Origin: Caproiciproducens faecalis
GTDB lineage: Bacteria; Bacillota; Clostridia; Oscillospirales; Acutalibacteraceae
DNA: 64,000 nucleotides
Direction: 5' to 3'
Assembly (NCBI RefSeq): GCF_019448085.1
Contig: NZ_JAGFNZ010000002.1
Span: forward strand, 372,001-436,000
The translations under genes and the position numbers were made by a program. Each line of letters opens with the position of its first letter. The first letter of the stretch is position 1. Shown piece by piece: positions 18,191-26,845 of the stretch. Below the pieces are notes generated by a model that had not been told where the DNA came from, searched no databases, and saw only the letters and a program-made list of their open reading frames with translations.

Positions 18191-19894
18191 TTGCGGGTAA
18201 GAGAAACGGCAAACAGTTCCTTTAAAAAACAATTAGAAAAGCAGGCGCTGCAGAAGATCATCTTTCTGGTTATTGTCGGCTGCCTGCTGTTCTGTATCCC
18301 GATTTTCGGGCTGAATTACCTTAATCAGAATTTCAATGTGGAGGAACATCTGAATTTTCTGAACCGCACGTTTGATGAAGTTTATGAAGATGTCACCACT
18401 TATCTGGAGGATGAGGGAAACGAAAGCCTCTTCCTTCGCTGTATGACCGGTGATTCCGACAGCCAGGAAGTTCAGTACTCCCTCAGTAAGCACAATGTGG
18501 ACAGCCCGGTGCGCGTTCGTATGATTCTGATGAACCGGGAAAAGCAGATTGTATATACCAGCTTTGGGGAAGATGAGATGAACCTGCACAGAACGGAATT
18601 TAATAAAATTGTGGCGGACAATGCCTTAAAGGGCAATTCATCCATTTACACTACCGTCTATTATTTTTCCGGAGACAGCTCCGAGTGTGTTTTTGCAAAA
18701 CCCGTTTACCTGCACGGGGTGCTGGCCGGGTTTGTTACGGCCTATCTGAATGGAAACGACTGGGGCAACCTCTTTTCAGGATATCAGTATGACTGTATCA
18801 TCACAAACCTAAACGGGGACATCATCTGCTGCTCCAAAAACGCATTTCTTTCCGAACGCAATACCAACAAATACAGGGCGGATCCGTCCCAGCATTTTGT
18901 AACGGTACAGGATAACCGGTATCGGACCGGCGCACGGGTTCTGACGGATAAAAAAGCGGTGCTGTATTCCTTCGTGTATTCGCCGGGAAACTCTCTCTAT
19001 ATCATCATCGGCGTGATGACGATTGTTCTGTTGGGTGGGATTTGGCTGGTCATGTTCCGAAAGCTGTCCCAGATGATGGCGGAAAAGACCGCTCAATCCG
19101 TAGAAGCGCTGGTGGGAGAAATTCGCATCATTCGCCACGGAGACAACGAGCACATCATCCAAATTGACACCGGAGACGAAATTGAGGAGATCGCGGCGCA
19201 GATCAATAAAATGCTGAAAAGCATCAACGAGCTCAACACACGCAATACTGATCTGATTAAGCTGAACAGCATGATTGAAATGCGAAACCTGCAAACGCAG
19301 ATTAATCCGCATTTCATTTACAATACATTGGACAACATCAAGTACCTGATCCTTGGAGATGCGGAAAAAGCTTCGTATTTACTGGAGAAATTCACCAATA
19401 TTCTTCGCTACAGCATTAATAATACAAAACAGGACGTCCTTCTTTCGGAGGATATTGGTTACATAGAGGATTATCTGTATATACAGGAAACAAGGTTTGG
19501 GGAGCGTTTCCGGTGCCGAATGGAAATAGAGCCGGACTGCAGCCGGTGTATGATTCCGAAACTTCTTTTGCAGCCGCTGATTGAAAACAGCATCAAGTAC
19601 GGTTTTCAGAAACAGATGGAACTTTCCGTTCAAATCAGAGGCTGGTGCGAGGGCGATTATCTATTCCTGCGTGTGGAGGACGACGGTCCGGGGGTTTCGC
19701 AGGAGGTATTGGAACGCCTGCAGAGTATGATTGTTTCCGAAGGAATCAAGACCGAGCACAACGGCCTGCAGAATCTTTCCCGCCGAATCATTCTGGAATA
19801 TGGAGATGAGTGCGGCCTGTTTATCAACAGTGAAGAAGGAACAGGCTTTACCGTTACGGCAAAGCTTCTGCGCAGGGGGAGAAAAGATGTTTAG
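18191..19894 (+). CDS. YesM-type sensor histidine kinase
   Basis: The protein is 567 aa if it starts at TTG 18191, which has GGTGGAG upstream; a reading from ATG 18086 adds 35 residues without a ribosome site. One membrane segment lies near the N terminus (IIFLVIVGCLLFCIPIFGL). An extracellular sensor region follows, then a second segment (LYIIIGVMTIVLLGGIWLV), HAMP, a His_kinase box (NLQTQINPHFIYNTLDNIKYL) with the His about 373 residues in, and a HATPase (LIENSIKYGF, VEDDGPGV). Kinases of this kind pair with AraC-type regulators and often control a neighbouring ABC importer. The regulator gene overlaps by eight bases. Confidence 0.92.
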   Translation: MRVRETANSSFKKQLEKQALQKIIFLVIVGCLLFCIPIFGLNYLNQNFNVEEHLNFLNRTFDEVYEDVTTYLEDEGNESLFLRCMTGDSDSQEVQYSLSKHNVDSPVRVRMILMNREKQIVYTSFGEDEMNLHRTEFNKIVADNALKGNSSIYTTVYYFSGDSSECVFAKPVYLHGVLAGFVTAYLNGNDWGNLFSGYQYDCIITNLNGDIICCSKNAFLSERNTNKYRADPSQHFVTVQDNRYRTGARVLTDKKAVLYSFVYSPGNSLYIIIGVMTIVLLGGIWLVMFRKLSQMMAEKTAQSVEALVGEIRIIRHGDNEHIIQIDTGDEIEEIAAQINKMLKSINELNTRNTDLIKLNSMIEMRNLQTQINPHFIYNTLDNIKYLILGDAEKASYLLEKFTNILRYSINNTKQDVLLSEDIGYIEDYLYIQETRFGERFRCRMEIEPDCSRCMIPKLLLQPLIENSIKYGFQKQMELSVQIRGWCEGDYLFLRVEDDGPGVSQEVLERLQSMIVSEGIKTEHNGLQNLSRRIILEYGDECGLFINSEEGTGFTVTAKLLRRGRKDV

Positions 19895-20663
19895 CGTGAT
19901 ATTGGTGGAGGACGAGGATATTATCCGGAAGGGCATCCGTTATGCGTTGCCGTGGGAGGATCACGGCTGCACCGTGGTGGGTGAAGCCCGTAACGGTGTG
20001 GATGGGAAGCAGCTTATTCAAGCACTCAACCCGGATATCGTAATTACCGATATCAATATGCCCGTTATGGACGGGCTGCAAATGATTGCCGAAACGAAAT
20101 ACCAATACGATTATGTGGCAATCCTTTTAACCGGTTATTCCGACTTTGAATACGCGAAAGAGGCGATTCGGAACGGTGTTTCCGATTATATTCTGAAGCC
20201 GCTGAATCACGAAGAAATGATGGAAGCTCTGGATCGTGCCGTTCTGGAATGCAAAAACATTCGCATTTTGCGCAAACAAAATAAGAGTGTCTCCGAACTG
20301 AAAGATATTACTCTATTCAGCGACAACAAGCTGGAAAATCCGGAGGATCCCGTAGTGGCGCAGATTTTGGATTTTATTGGGCAGAACTATACTCAAAAAA
20401 TCACACTCTCTGAATTGTCGGAAAAGCTGTTTTATTCCGACCGATACATCAACCAAAGGTTTCAAAAGGCGCTGGGCACCACGGTGATTGAGTACCTGAA
20501 CCGGTACCGTATTCAAAAAGCGCTTTCTCTCCTGCAGGAGAACCGGCTTCCAATTTCTGAAATCGGAGGGGCGTGCGGCATAGGGGATTACAAATATTTC
20601 AGCCATGTTTTTAAAAAATATGTGGGGTGCTCCCCTAAGGAATACAAATTGAAAATTCGTTGA
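19887..20663 (+). CDS. YesN-type response regulator with AraC helix-turn-helix
   Basis: The 258-aa protein has a receiver domain (VEDEDIIRKG, phosphoacceptor D55 in ITDINMPVMDG, Lys in YILKPL) and a C-terminal AraC pair of helix-turn-helix motifs (ITLSELSEKLFYSDRYINQRF, PISEIGGACGIGDYKYFSHVFKKYVG). ATG 19887 overlaps the kinase stop as ATGTTTAG. The next genes are an ABC importer in the same orientation, the expected target. Confidence 0.95.
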   Translation: MFSVILVEDEDIIRKGIRYALPWEDHGCTVVGEARNGVDGKQLIQALNPDIVITDINMPVMDGLQMIAETKYQYDYVAILLTGYSDFEYAKEAIRNGVSDYILKPLNHEEMMEALDRAVLECKNIRILRKQNKSVSELKDITLFSDNKLENPEDPVVAQILDFIGQNYTQKITLSELSEKLFYSDRYINQRFQKALGTTVIEYLNRYRIQKALSLLQENRLPISEIGGACGIGDYKYFSHVFKKYVGCSPKEYKLKIR

Positions 20664-20669
20664 AAAAAG

Positions 20670-20699
20670 ATACCGGATGAAAGTTGTTCGGTATTTTTC
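20670..20699 (+). terminator. Short terminator after the response regulator
   Basis: ATACCG and CGGTAT pair around 13 bases, followed by TTTTTCC. It separates the two-component genes from the transporter, which would then have its own regulated promoter in the remaining 90 bases. Confidence 0.55.
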
Positions 20700-20790
20700 C
20701 TATTTTGTTCGGTAATTTAGGTATTAATTTTATGCATTATTTTTTAAAATAGGAATACAAATAGAAACCTAAACTAGAGGAGGAAATGAA

Positions 20791-21864
20791 ATGAAAAAGT
20801 TAATCGCACTGATTCTTTCCGTTGTGCTTGCCGCTTCCGCAGCAGGTTGTTCTTCCGCACCCGCCGCTTCCAAGACAGACGCAGCCAGCAGCGCCGCTTC
20901 TGAGTCTGCGGCTTCCGCGAAACAGGGCGGAGGAAAACTGGTCATCTATTCCCCAAACTCTGAGGGACTGATGAACGCCACCATCCCGCTCTTTGAAGAA
21001 AAGTACGGCGTGGACGTCGAAGTCATTCAGGCAGGTACCGGCGAACTCATCAAGCGTATCCAGTCCGAAAAAGAAGACCCGTACGCGGACGTAATGTTCG
21101 GCGGTTCCTGGTCATTGGCGTATGACAATAAAGATCTGTGGGAACCGTATGTTTCCAAGAACGATGCCGGTGTGCTGGACGCTTACAAAAACACCTGCGG
21201 GTTCATTACCGGGAACGTTCTGGACGGCAGCTGCCTGATTGTCAACACCGACCTGATCGGTGATATCAAGGTGGAAGGCTATGCCGACCTGCTCAATCCG
21301 AAGCTCAAGGGCAAAATTGCCACAGCCGATCCGGCCAACTCTTCTTCCGCTTTTGCACAGCTTACAAACATGCTGAAGGCAATGGGCGGCTATGAAAACG
21401 ACGCCGCATGGAAATATGTAAAAGACCTGTTCTCCAATATTGGCGGAAAAATCTGTGAAAGTTCCTCTGCTGTTTACAAGAGCGTTGCAGACGGCGAAAA
21501 TGTGGTCGGCCTTTCCTACGAAGATCCCTGTGCGCAGCTCGTACACGATGGCGCTCCCGTCAAGGTGATCTATCCCAAAGAAGGCACGGTTTATCTTCCG
21601 GCATCCGCTACTATCATTAAGGGCGCAAAGAACATGGATAACGCGAAGCTCTTTATTGATTTCATTATCAGTGAAGAAGTGCAGAATATCTGGGGCAGCA
21701 CGCTGACCAACCGTCCGGTAATGAAGGATGCAAAGACCAGCGACTTTATGACTCCGATGTCGGATATTAAGGTCATTGAGGAAGATATTCCCTATGTCAG
21801 TTCTCATAAGAAGGACCTTGTAAGTAAATACACGGATATCTACACCAGTCTTCAGAGTAAATAA
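20791..21864 (+). CDS. ABC transporter substrate-binding lipoprotein
   Basis: The 357-aa protein starts with a lipoprotein signal and lipobox (LAASAAGC, lipidated Cys at 20), then a Ser/Ala-rich linker. The mature part (KLVIYSPNSEGLMNATIPLFEEKYGVDVEVIQAGTGELIKRI) is the fold of the iron(III)/phosphonate/phosphoglycerate binding-protein group. The end of the domain (FMTPMSDIKVIEEDI) is complete. AGGAGG lies before the start. With the ATPase and fused permease it forms one importer under the upstream YesM/YesN-type system. The ligand could be ferric iron, a phosphorylated acid or another oxyanion; no residue set decides. Confidence 0.9.
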   Translation: MKKLIALILSVVLAASAAGCSSAPAASKTDAASSAASESAASAKQGGGKLVIYSPNSEGLMNATIPLFEEKYGVDVEVIQAGTGELIKRIQSEKEDPYADVMFGGSWSLAYDNKDLWEPYVSKNDAGVLDAYKNTCGFITGNVLDGSCLIVNTDLIGDIKVEGYADLLNPKLKGKIATADPANSSSAFAQLTNMLKAMGGYENDAAWKYVKDLFSNIGGKICESSSAVYKSVADGENVVGLSYEDPCAQLVHDGAPVKVIYPKEGTVYLPASATIIKGAKNMDNAKLFIDFIISEEVQNIWGSTLTNRPVMKDAKTSDFMTPMSDIKVIEEDIPYVSSHKKDLVSKYTDIYTSLQSK

Positions 21865-21897
21865 AGCAACGATCGATTAGAACTGCGGGGGTATGAA

Positions 21898-22986
21898 ATG
21901 AGTAAGATCCTGATCCAAAACGCCGTAAAAAAATACGGGAACAATACGGTTATACCGGATTTGAATATTGAAATAAAAGACGGGGAGCTATTTACGCTGC
22001 TGGGACCCTCCGGCTGCGGAAAAACGACCCTGCTGCGCATGATTGCCGGCTTCAATTCCATCGAGGGCGGTGACATCTACTTTAACGACACGCGTATCAA
22101 CGATATTGATCCGAGCAGACGGAATATCGGCATGGTCTTTCAGAACTATGCCATTTTCCCCCACATGACGGTACGCGATAACGTCGCCTTCGGGCTGAAA
22201 AACCGCAAAATGGAAAAAGAAAAAATACAGGAGCTGACGGACAAATACCTGCAGCTGATGCAGATTTCGCAGTATGCCACACGAATGCCGAACCAGCTTT
22301 CCGGCGGGCAGCAGCAGCGTATCGCGCTTGCGCGCGCCCTAGTAATTTCACCGGACGTTCTGCTGATGGATGAGCCGCTTTCCAATCTGGACGCAAAGCT
22401 GCGTCTGGAGATGCGGAGCGTTATCCGTCACACGCAGAAAAACGTTGGAATTACCACCGTATATGTCACGCACGATCAGGAAGAGGCTATGGCCATCAGT
22501 GATACCATTGCGGTTATGAAGGACGGCGTAATCCAGCATGTCGGCGCGCCGAAAGACATCTACCAGAGGCCAAAGAACGTGTTTGTTGCCACCTTTATCG
22601 GCCGTACCAATATCCTGCCGGCAAAAATAGAGCAGGGCACCCTGATCTTCTCCAGCGGCTACCGGGTGAAACTGGATTATCTCGATCAGTTGGAAAATCA
22701 GGAAGTGCAGTGCTCCGTCCGCCCGGAGGAATTCGTCATCAGCAAGCAGGGCGACGAGGGAATCCATGGCATTGTCAAGGAATATACCTATCTTGGTCTG
22801 AACACGCATTACGCTGTTGAGACCGAGAGCGGCCTCACGGTGGAGATTGTTGAGGAGTCTTCTCTGGAAGATGAGCTGAAACCCGGACAGAATGTGCTGC
22901 TTCAGATGAAGAAACACAAAATCAATGTGTTTGATAAAGAAGGCAGCCGCAACCTTGTAAGGAGCGAAGCTTATGAAAGACAATAG
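21898..22986 (+). CDS. ABC transporter ATP-binding protein
   Basis: The 362-aa protein has Walker A GPSGCGKTT (36-44), Q loop (VFQNYAIFPHMTV), signature LSGGQQQRIALARAL, Walker B LLMDEPLSNLDAKLR, the switch His in VTHDQEEA, and a C-terminal TOBE-like regulatory domain (VQCSVRPEEFVI). This is the FbpC/PotA/MalK-type importer ATPase. It overlaps the permease gene by 14 bases. Confidence 0.96.
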   Translation: MSKILIQNAVKKYGNNTVIPDLNIEIKDGELFTLLGPSGCGKTTLLRMIAGFNSIEGGDIYFNDTRINDIDPSRRNIGMVFQNYAIFPHMTVRDNVAFGLKNRKMEKEKIQELTDKYLQLMQISQYATRMPNQLSGGQQQRIALARALVISPDVLLMDEPLSNLDAKLRLEMRSVIRHTQKNVGITTVYVTHDQEEAMAISDTIAVMKDGVIQHVGAPKDIYQRPKNVFVATFIGRTNILPAKIEQGTLIFSSGYRVKLDYLDQLENQEVQCSVRPEEFVISKQGDEGIHGIVKEYTYLGLNTHYAVETESGLTVEIVEESSLEDELKPGQNVLLQMKKHKINVFDKEGSRNLVRSEAYERQ

Positions 22987-24628
22987 TAAGTTTCGCCTGG
23001 ACATCTGGGGAACCGTCACGCTGTGTACCATTGCGGTTTATCTGCTGTTTCTGATCTACCCCATGGCGCATCTGATGCAGCAGTCCGTTTATGATGCACA
23101 GACCGGACAGTTCACAATGGCGAACTTTGTAAAATTCTTTTCAAAGAGCTATTATTTTGATACTCTGCTGAACAGCTTCAAAGTCTCGCTGGCTGCAACC
23201 GTTCTTTCCATTGCCATTGGCACCCCGCTCGCCTACCTTTTCTCCGTTTTTAAGATCAGAGGAAAGTCCGTGCTGAACATCCTGATTGTGGTCGCGTCCA
23301 TGTCCGCTCCGTTCATTGGCGCGTACTCCTGGATTCTGCTTTTGGGACGCAGCGGTGTGGTCACCGTGTTCTTCCGCAAGATTGGAATTGTCCTGCCGGA
23401 CATCTACGGCTTTGGGGGAATCGTACTGGTTATGTCTCTGCAGCTTTTTCCGCTGGTGTTTCTGTACGCAAGAGGCGCTTTGAAGAACATTGACAATTCC
23501 CTGATTGAAGCGGCAAACAATCTGAGCTGCTCCGGGGTCAAATGCTTCTTTAAAGTAGTGGTTCCCCTCATCATGCCTACCCTGCTCGCAGCCGGCCTGC
23601 TGGTGTTCATGCGGTCGTTTGCCGACTTCGGTACGCCGATGCTGATTGGCGAGGGATACCGTACGTTTCCTGTTGTCCTGTACACTGAATTCATCAACGA
23701 AGTAGGCGGCAACGACGGCTTTGCTGCTGCAATCGCAATTATCGCCATTGTCATAACCACCGTTGTCTTCCTGATTCAGAAGTATATTTCCAATAGAAAT
23801 GCTTTTGCATTGAATGCCCTGCACCCCATTGAAGAACAGGAACCGAGAGCAGGCAAGAAGCTGCTGGTGTATCTGTTTTCCTATCTGGTGGTGGCCGTCG
23901 CCATCCTGCCGCAGGTATACGTCACCTATACCTCCTTTAAGAAAACTTCCGGCAAAATTTTTGTCCGCGGGTATTCTCTGAGCAGCTATGAATCTGCATT
24001 CTCCAAAATGGGAAAAAGCATTCAGAATACTATCGTCATCCCTTTCCTTTCCCTGAATGCAATTGTCCTGCTTGCCGTACTGATCGCCTATCTGGTTGTA
24101 CGGCGCAGAAACGCCCTTACCAGTACGGTTGATATTCTATCCATGATTCCGTATATCGTACCCGGAACCGTTCTTGGCATTGCACTGCTGACAGGCTTTA
24201 ACCAGAAGCCGTTGATGCTAAGCGGAACAATGCTGATTATGGTGGTTGCCCTAATCATCCGAAGGCTGCCGTATACCATCCGTTCATCGGTAGCAATTCT
24301 GCAACAAATTCCCGTCAGCATAGAAGAAGCGGCCGTTTCACTGGGAGCGTCCAAAATGAAGGTCTTTTTCCGCGTTACTGTTCCGATGATGGCAGCAGGA
24401 ATCGTCTCGGGCGCAATTCTGAGCTGGGTTACCATGATAAGTGAGCTGTCCACCGCCATCATTCTGTACACGGGCAAAACAAAAACTTTGACCGTCGCGG
24501 TCTACACAGAAGTTGTACGCGGCAATTACGGAGTTGCGGCGGCGCTTTCCTCCATTCTGACACTGCTCACGGTTATTTCTTTGCTGGTATTTAATAAGGT
24601 GAACGGCAGAAGGGATTTCAGCCTGTAA
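22973..24628 (+). CDS. ABC transporter permease, two domains fused
   Basis: The 551-aa protein has about twelve membrane segments in two homologous halves. Each half carries an EAA-type loop for ATPase contact (LIEAANNLSCSGVKCFFKVVVPLIMPT in the first, IEEAAVSLGASKMKVFFRVTVPMM in the second). This is the FbpB-like fused permease arrangement, so no second permease gene is needed. It completes the importer and is followed by a terminator. Confidence 0.95.
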   Translation: MKDNSKFRLDIWGTVTLCTIAVYLLFLIYPMAHLMQQSVYDAQTGQFTMANFVKFFSKSYYFDTLLNSFKVSLAATVLSIAIGTPLAYLFSVFKIRGKSVLNILIVVASMSAPFIGAYSWILLLGRSGVVTVFFRKIGIVLPDIYGFGGIVLVMSLQLFPLVFLYARGALKNIDNSLIEAANNLSCSGVKCFFKVVVPLIMPTLLAAGLLVFMRSFADFGTPMLIGEGYRTFPVVLYTEFINEVGGNDGFAAAIAIIAIVITTVVFLIQKYISNRNAFALNALHPIEEQEPRAGKKLLVYLFSYLVVAVAILPQVYVTYTSFKKTSGKIFVRGYSLSSYESAFSKMGKSIQNTIVIPFLSLNAIVLLAVLIAYLVVRRRNALTSTVDILSMIPYIVPGTVLGIALLTGFNQKPLMLSGTMLIMVVALIIRRLPYTIRSSVAILQQIPVSIEEAAVSLGASKMKVFFRVTVPMMAAGIVSGAILSWVTMISELSTAIILYTGKTKTLTVAVYTEVVRGNYGVAAALSSILTLLTVISLLVFNKVNGRRDFSL

Positions 24629-24645
24629 CGAGCATTCCATTATAA

Positions 24646-24688
24646 AAATCCGAACCTCTTTTCGAAAGGAGAGAAGTTCGGATTTTTT
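24646..24688 (+). terminator. Intrinsic terminator after the ABC permease
   Basis: AATCCGAAC and GTTCGGATT form the stem, extended inward by CTCTT with AGAGA, followed by TTTTTTG. Confidence 0.92.
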
Positions 24689-25004
24689 GTCTGCTTTGGC
24701 AGGTCTCCAATCGTCTTGCTGTTTGGAGAGCGAAAATCTCCGCTACTCGGGCGAGATTAGAAGATACTTTTACACCATCTCCTCGATATGGCGTACCTGT
24801 AACAGTCGGCCTCATTGGGATAGAAGTAATCGAGATGGATATTTTGTGACATATTTCATCCTTCAGAAAAATGAGGGCATTTTTTGCCCTCTTACTTTAT
24901 TGCCTAAAAACGTCATATATGTAGGATAATTTCTGTCTAATTCTCCAAATTGTCATCATTAAAGATAAAAAATTAACAATGATTTTGTTAAAAAATAGTT
25001 AAAG
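24689..25004. other. Intergenic stretch without a recognisable gene
   Basis: I see no supported gene here. It contains a short hairpin at 24873-24891 (GAGGGCA, five T, TGCCCTC). A short minus-strand reading around 24620-24815 is too weak to call. Confidence 0.6.
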
Positions 25005-25034
25005 TTGACAAATCCTTGGAAATCAGAATATAAT
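25005..25034 (+). promoter_or_regulatory. Consensus sigma-A promoter for the GltD-like gene
   Basis: TTGACA and TATAAT match consensus exactly, with an 18-base spacer. The start codon lies 28 bases downstream. Confidence 0.88.
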
Positions 25035-25062
25035 CAGGACATTAAGTAAGGAGGGAATATAC

Positions 25063-26310
25063 TTGGGAAAAGATTTAATTCAGGAAGCCGAAAGATGCCT
25101 ACAATGCGGCAGCCCCAGATGCAGCCGGGGCTGCCCGGTAAATACTTCCGTCAGGGAAATGATCCGTCTGTTTCTGGAGAATCAGCTTGTACAGGCAGGC
25201 GAAATGCTGTTCCAGAACAACCCGCTTTCACTGGTCTGCTCGCTGGTCTGCCCACACGAAAAACAGTGCGAAGGTGCCTGTGTGCTAGGTGTGAAGCAGC
25301 GACCGGTCAGCATCGGTGAGATTGAGCACTATATTTCAGATTACTACCTTAACCTAATAACACCCGTTGTGCAGAAGGAATTCGGAAAAAAAGTCGCGAT
25401 TATCGGCTCGGGCCCCGCCGGAATCACCATAGCGATTCTTTTAGCATCGCGTGGCTACGACATTACCATTTTTGAGGCGCACGACCGCATAGGGGGCGTA
25501 CTGATGTACGGTATCCCGGAATTCCGGCTTCCGAAGGCGCTGCTGGTGAAACTGGAGGCGAAGCTCATAGAAATGGGCGTCAAGATCCGCCCTAATATTC
25601 TAATCGGCCCAGTCATCACAATTGATGACCTGTTCCGAGATGGCTACAAAGCTGTCTTCATCGGCACGGGCGTCTGGAAGCCCAGAAGCCTCGGCATCAA
25701 AGGGGAAAGCCTTGGGCACGTTCATTACGGCATCGACTACCTGAAAAATCCGGAAGTCTATTCATTGGGGGAAAACCTATGCGTGATCGGGGCGGGGAAC
25801 GTCGCGATGGACGTGGCGAGGACCGCTGTCCGCAGTGGCGTGCGGAATGTCACGATCCTGTACCGTGGCGACATAGAAAGCATCACCGCGGAAAAGCATG
25901 AGCTAAAGATGGCGAAGCTCGACGGCGTGCGGTTCGAAGTACGTAAAGTGCCAGTGGAAATCACGGACGACGGCGTGCTCTACCTCGAAACACAGCGACA
26001 TGAAGACGCCGGCGGCAAGGCAGCATTTGCACCTTTGAGCGGGCCGCCACAGCTGTTCCGGGCGGACTCCGTCGTTATTGCAATCAGTCAAGGACCGCGG
26101 GATAACATCGTTTCAACCACAAAGGGCATCGAAATCGGCAGGAACGGGCTTGTGATGACCGGCCCGATTGGGAATACGACCAGACCCGGCGTATTCGCCT
26201 CCGGGGACGTCGTGACGGGCGCAAAAACGGTAGTGGAAGCGGTCCGGGTTTCCAAAATGGTTGCGGACGAGATGGACAGATACGTGACGGAAATGCTAAA
26301 CGCTGAATGA
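25063..26310 (+). CDS. GltD-like NAD(P)H-dependent flavin oxidoreductase
   Basis: The 415-aa protein starts at TTG, with AAGGAGGG about eight bases upstream. The N-terminal part has the Cys-rich Fe-S domain of glutamate synthase small subunits (CLQCGSPRCSRGCPV, CSLVCPHEKQCEGAC). An FAD motif (VAIIGSGPAGITIAILLASRGYD) and an NAD(P) motif (CVIGAGNVAMDVARTAVRSG) follow, with a closing FAD motif (GVFASGDVVTGAKTVVEA). No large GltB-type subunit gene is adjacent, so it may serve another acceptor, as in NfnB- or SudA-like enzymes. It is probably cytoplasmic electron transfer from NAD(P)H. Confidence 0.9.
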   Translation: MGKDLIQEAERCLQCGSPRCSRGCPVNTSVREMIRLFLENQLVQAGEMLFQNNPLSLVCSLVCPHEKQCEGACVLGVKQRPVSIGEIEHYISDYYLNLITPVVQKEFGKKVAIIGSGPAGITIAILLASRGYDITIFEAHDRIGGVLMYGIPEFRLPKALLVKLEAKLIEMGVKIRPNILIGPVITIDDLFRDGYKAVFIGTGVWKPRSLGIKGESLGHVHYGIDYLKNPEVYSLGENLCVIGAGNVAMDVARTAVRSGVRNVTILYRGDIESITAEKHELKMAKLDGVRFEVRKVPVEITDDGVLYLETQRHEDAGGKAAFAPLSGPPQLFRADSVVIAISQGPRDNIVSTTKGIEIGRNGLVMTGPIGNTTRPGVFASGDVVTGAKTVVEAVRVSKMVADEMDRYVTEMLNAE

Positions 26311-26319
26311 TGTCTGCAA

Positions 26320-26584
26320 CCCTTGTGAAGAAAGTTCGGCAGGGGCTGCATCAATTTTAAATTAGGATGCCGTTTCATCGCTTCCAACTTCATTTTATCG
26401 GCAAGTGCTCGCTCGCTGGGAAGAATATTCTCCCGTTGCAAATTGTAATCGACTATGATGATCGTTGCCGCATCGTCGTCCAGTTCCCGGACGATTACCG
26501 GCACGGTTTCCCTGCCGCCAGCTCACAGCCGCGCTTGCTGCGGTGGCCGGCAATCAGTTCATATCTTCCTTCGGGAAGGTATCC
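26320..26584 (-). pseudogene. Broken ParB-like partition protein fragment
   Basis: The minus strand encodes GYLPEGRYELIAGHRSKRG and, in another frame, PVIVRELDDDAATIIIVDYN with LQRENILPSERA. These are consecutive parts of the ParB N-terminal nuclease-like domain (GHR and LQREN motifs), joined by a frameshift near 26505. Both ends of the gene are missing. ParB-like genes of this kind sit on clostridial plasmids and integrative elements, so this is a relic of one. Confidence 0.8.
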
Positions 26585-26654
26585 TAGATGATCCCAACTT
26601 CGTCTTTTCGGCGAATTGGTTCGCGTTAATCGTAAAAATGCCACATAAAAAATG

Positions 26655-26706
26655 GTAAACAAATCCCCCTGCAAACTAATTAAAGTTTACAGGGGGATTT
26701 GTTTAC
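26655..26706. repeat. Long near-perfect inverted repeat
   Basis: Arms of about 23 bases (GTAAACAAATCCCCCTG, then AAACT) are inverted around five bases, with one mismatch. It lies between the ParB relic and a convergent recombinase-like gene. It can be a bidirectional terminator or the end of a small mobile element. Confidence 0.8.
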
Positions 26707-26792
26707 ACAGGAGACAACCGCGCTAAATTTGTATTGCCACTCGTCGATGGATTTAAAACGAGATGCAGTAAATAAAATGGCGGATTTGTGGT

Positions 26793-26845
26793 AAAAATAG
26801 TATGGGCATTGAGAATGTTAAATATCAATACCCACACTATTTTTA
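26793..26845 (-). terminator. Terminator of the recombinase-like gene
   Basis: About 20 bases pair (AAAAATAGT-TGGG-ATTGA with its complement, two mismatches). It lies immediately downstream of the stop codon on the minus strand. Confidence 0.75.

Noticed and set aside
21112-21807. Minus-strand reading of 231 codons inside the binding-protein gene
   Set aside because: Shadow of the lipoprotein gene, which has a signal, ribosome site and full fold.
23141-23824. Long minus-strand reading of 227 codons inside the ABC permease
   Set aside because: It is the complement of a strongly supported permease gene and shows no domain; it is a frame shadow.
24618-24815. Possible small minus-strand gene after the permease
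   Set aside because: It runs through the terminator, lacks a ribosome site and has no recognisable product.
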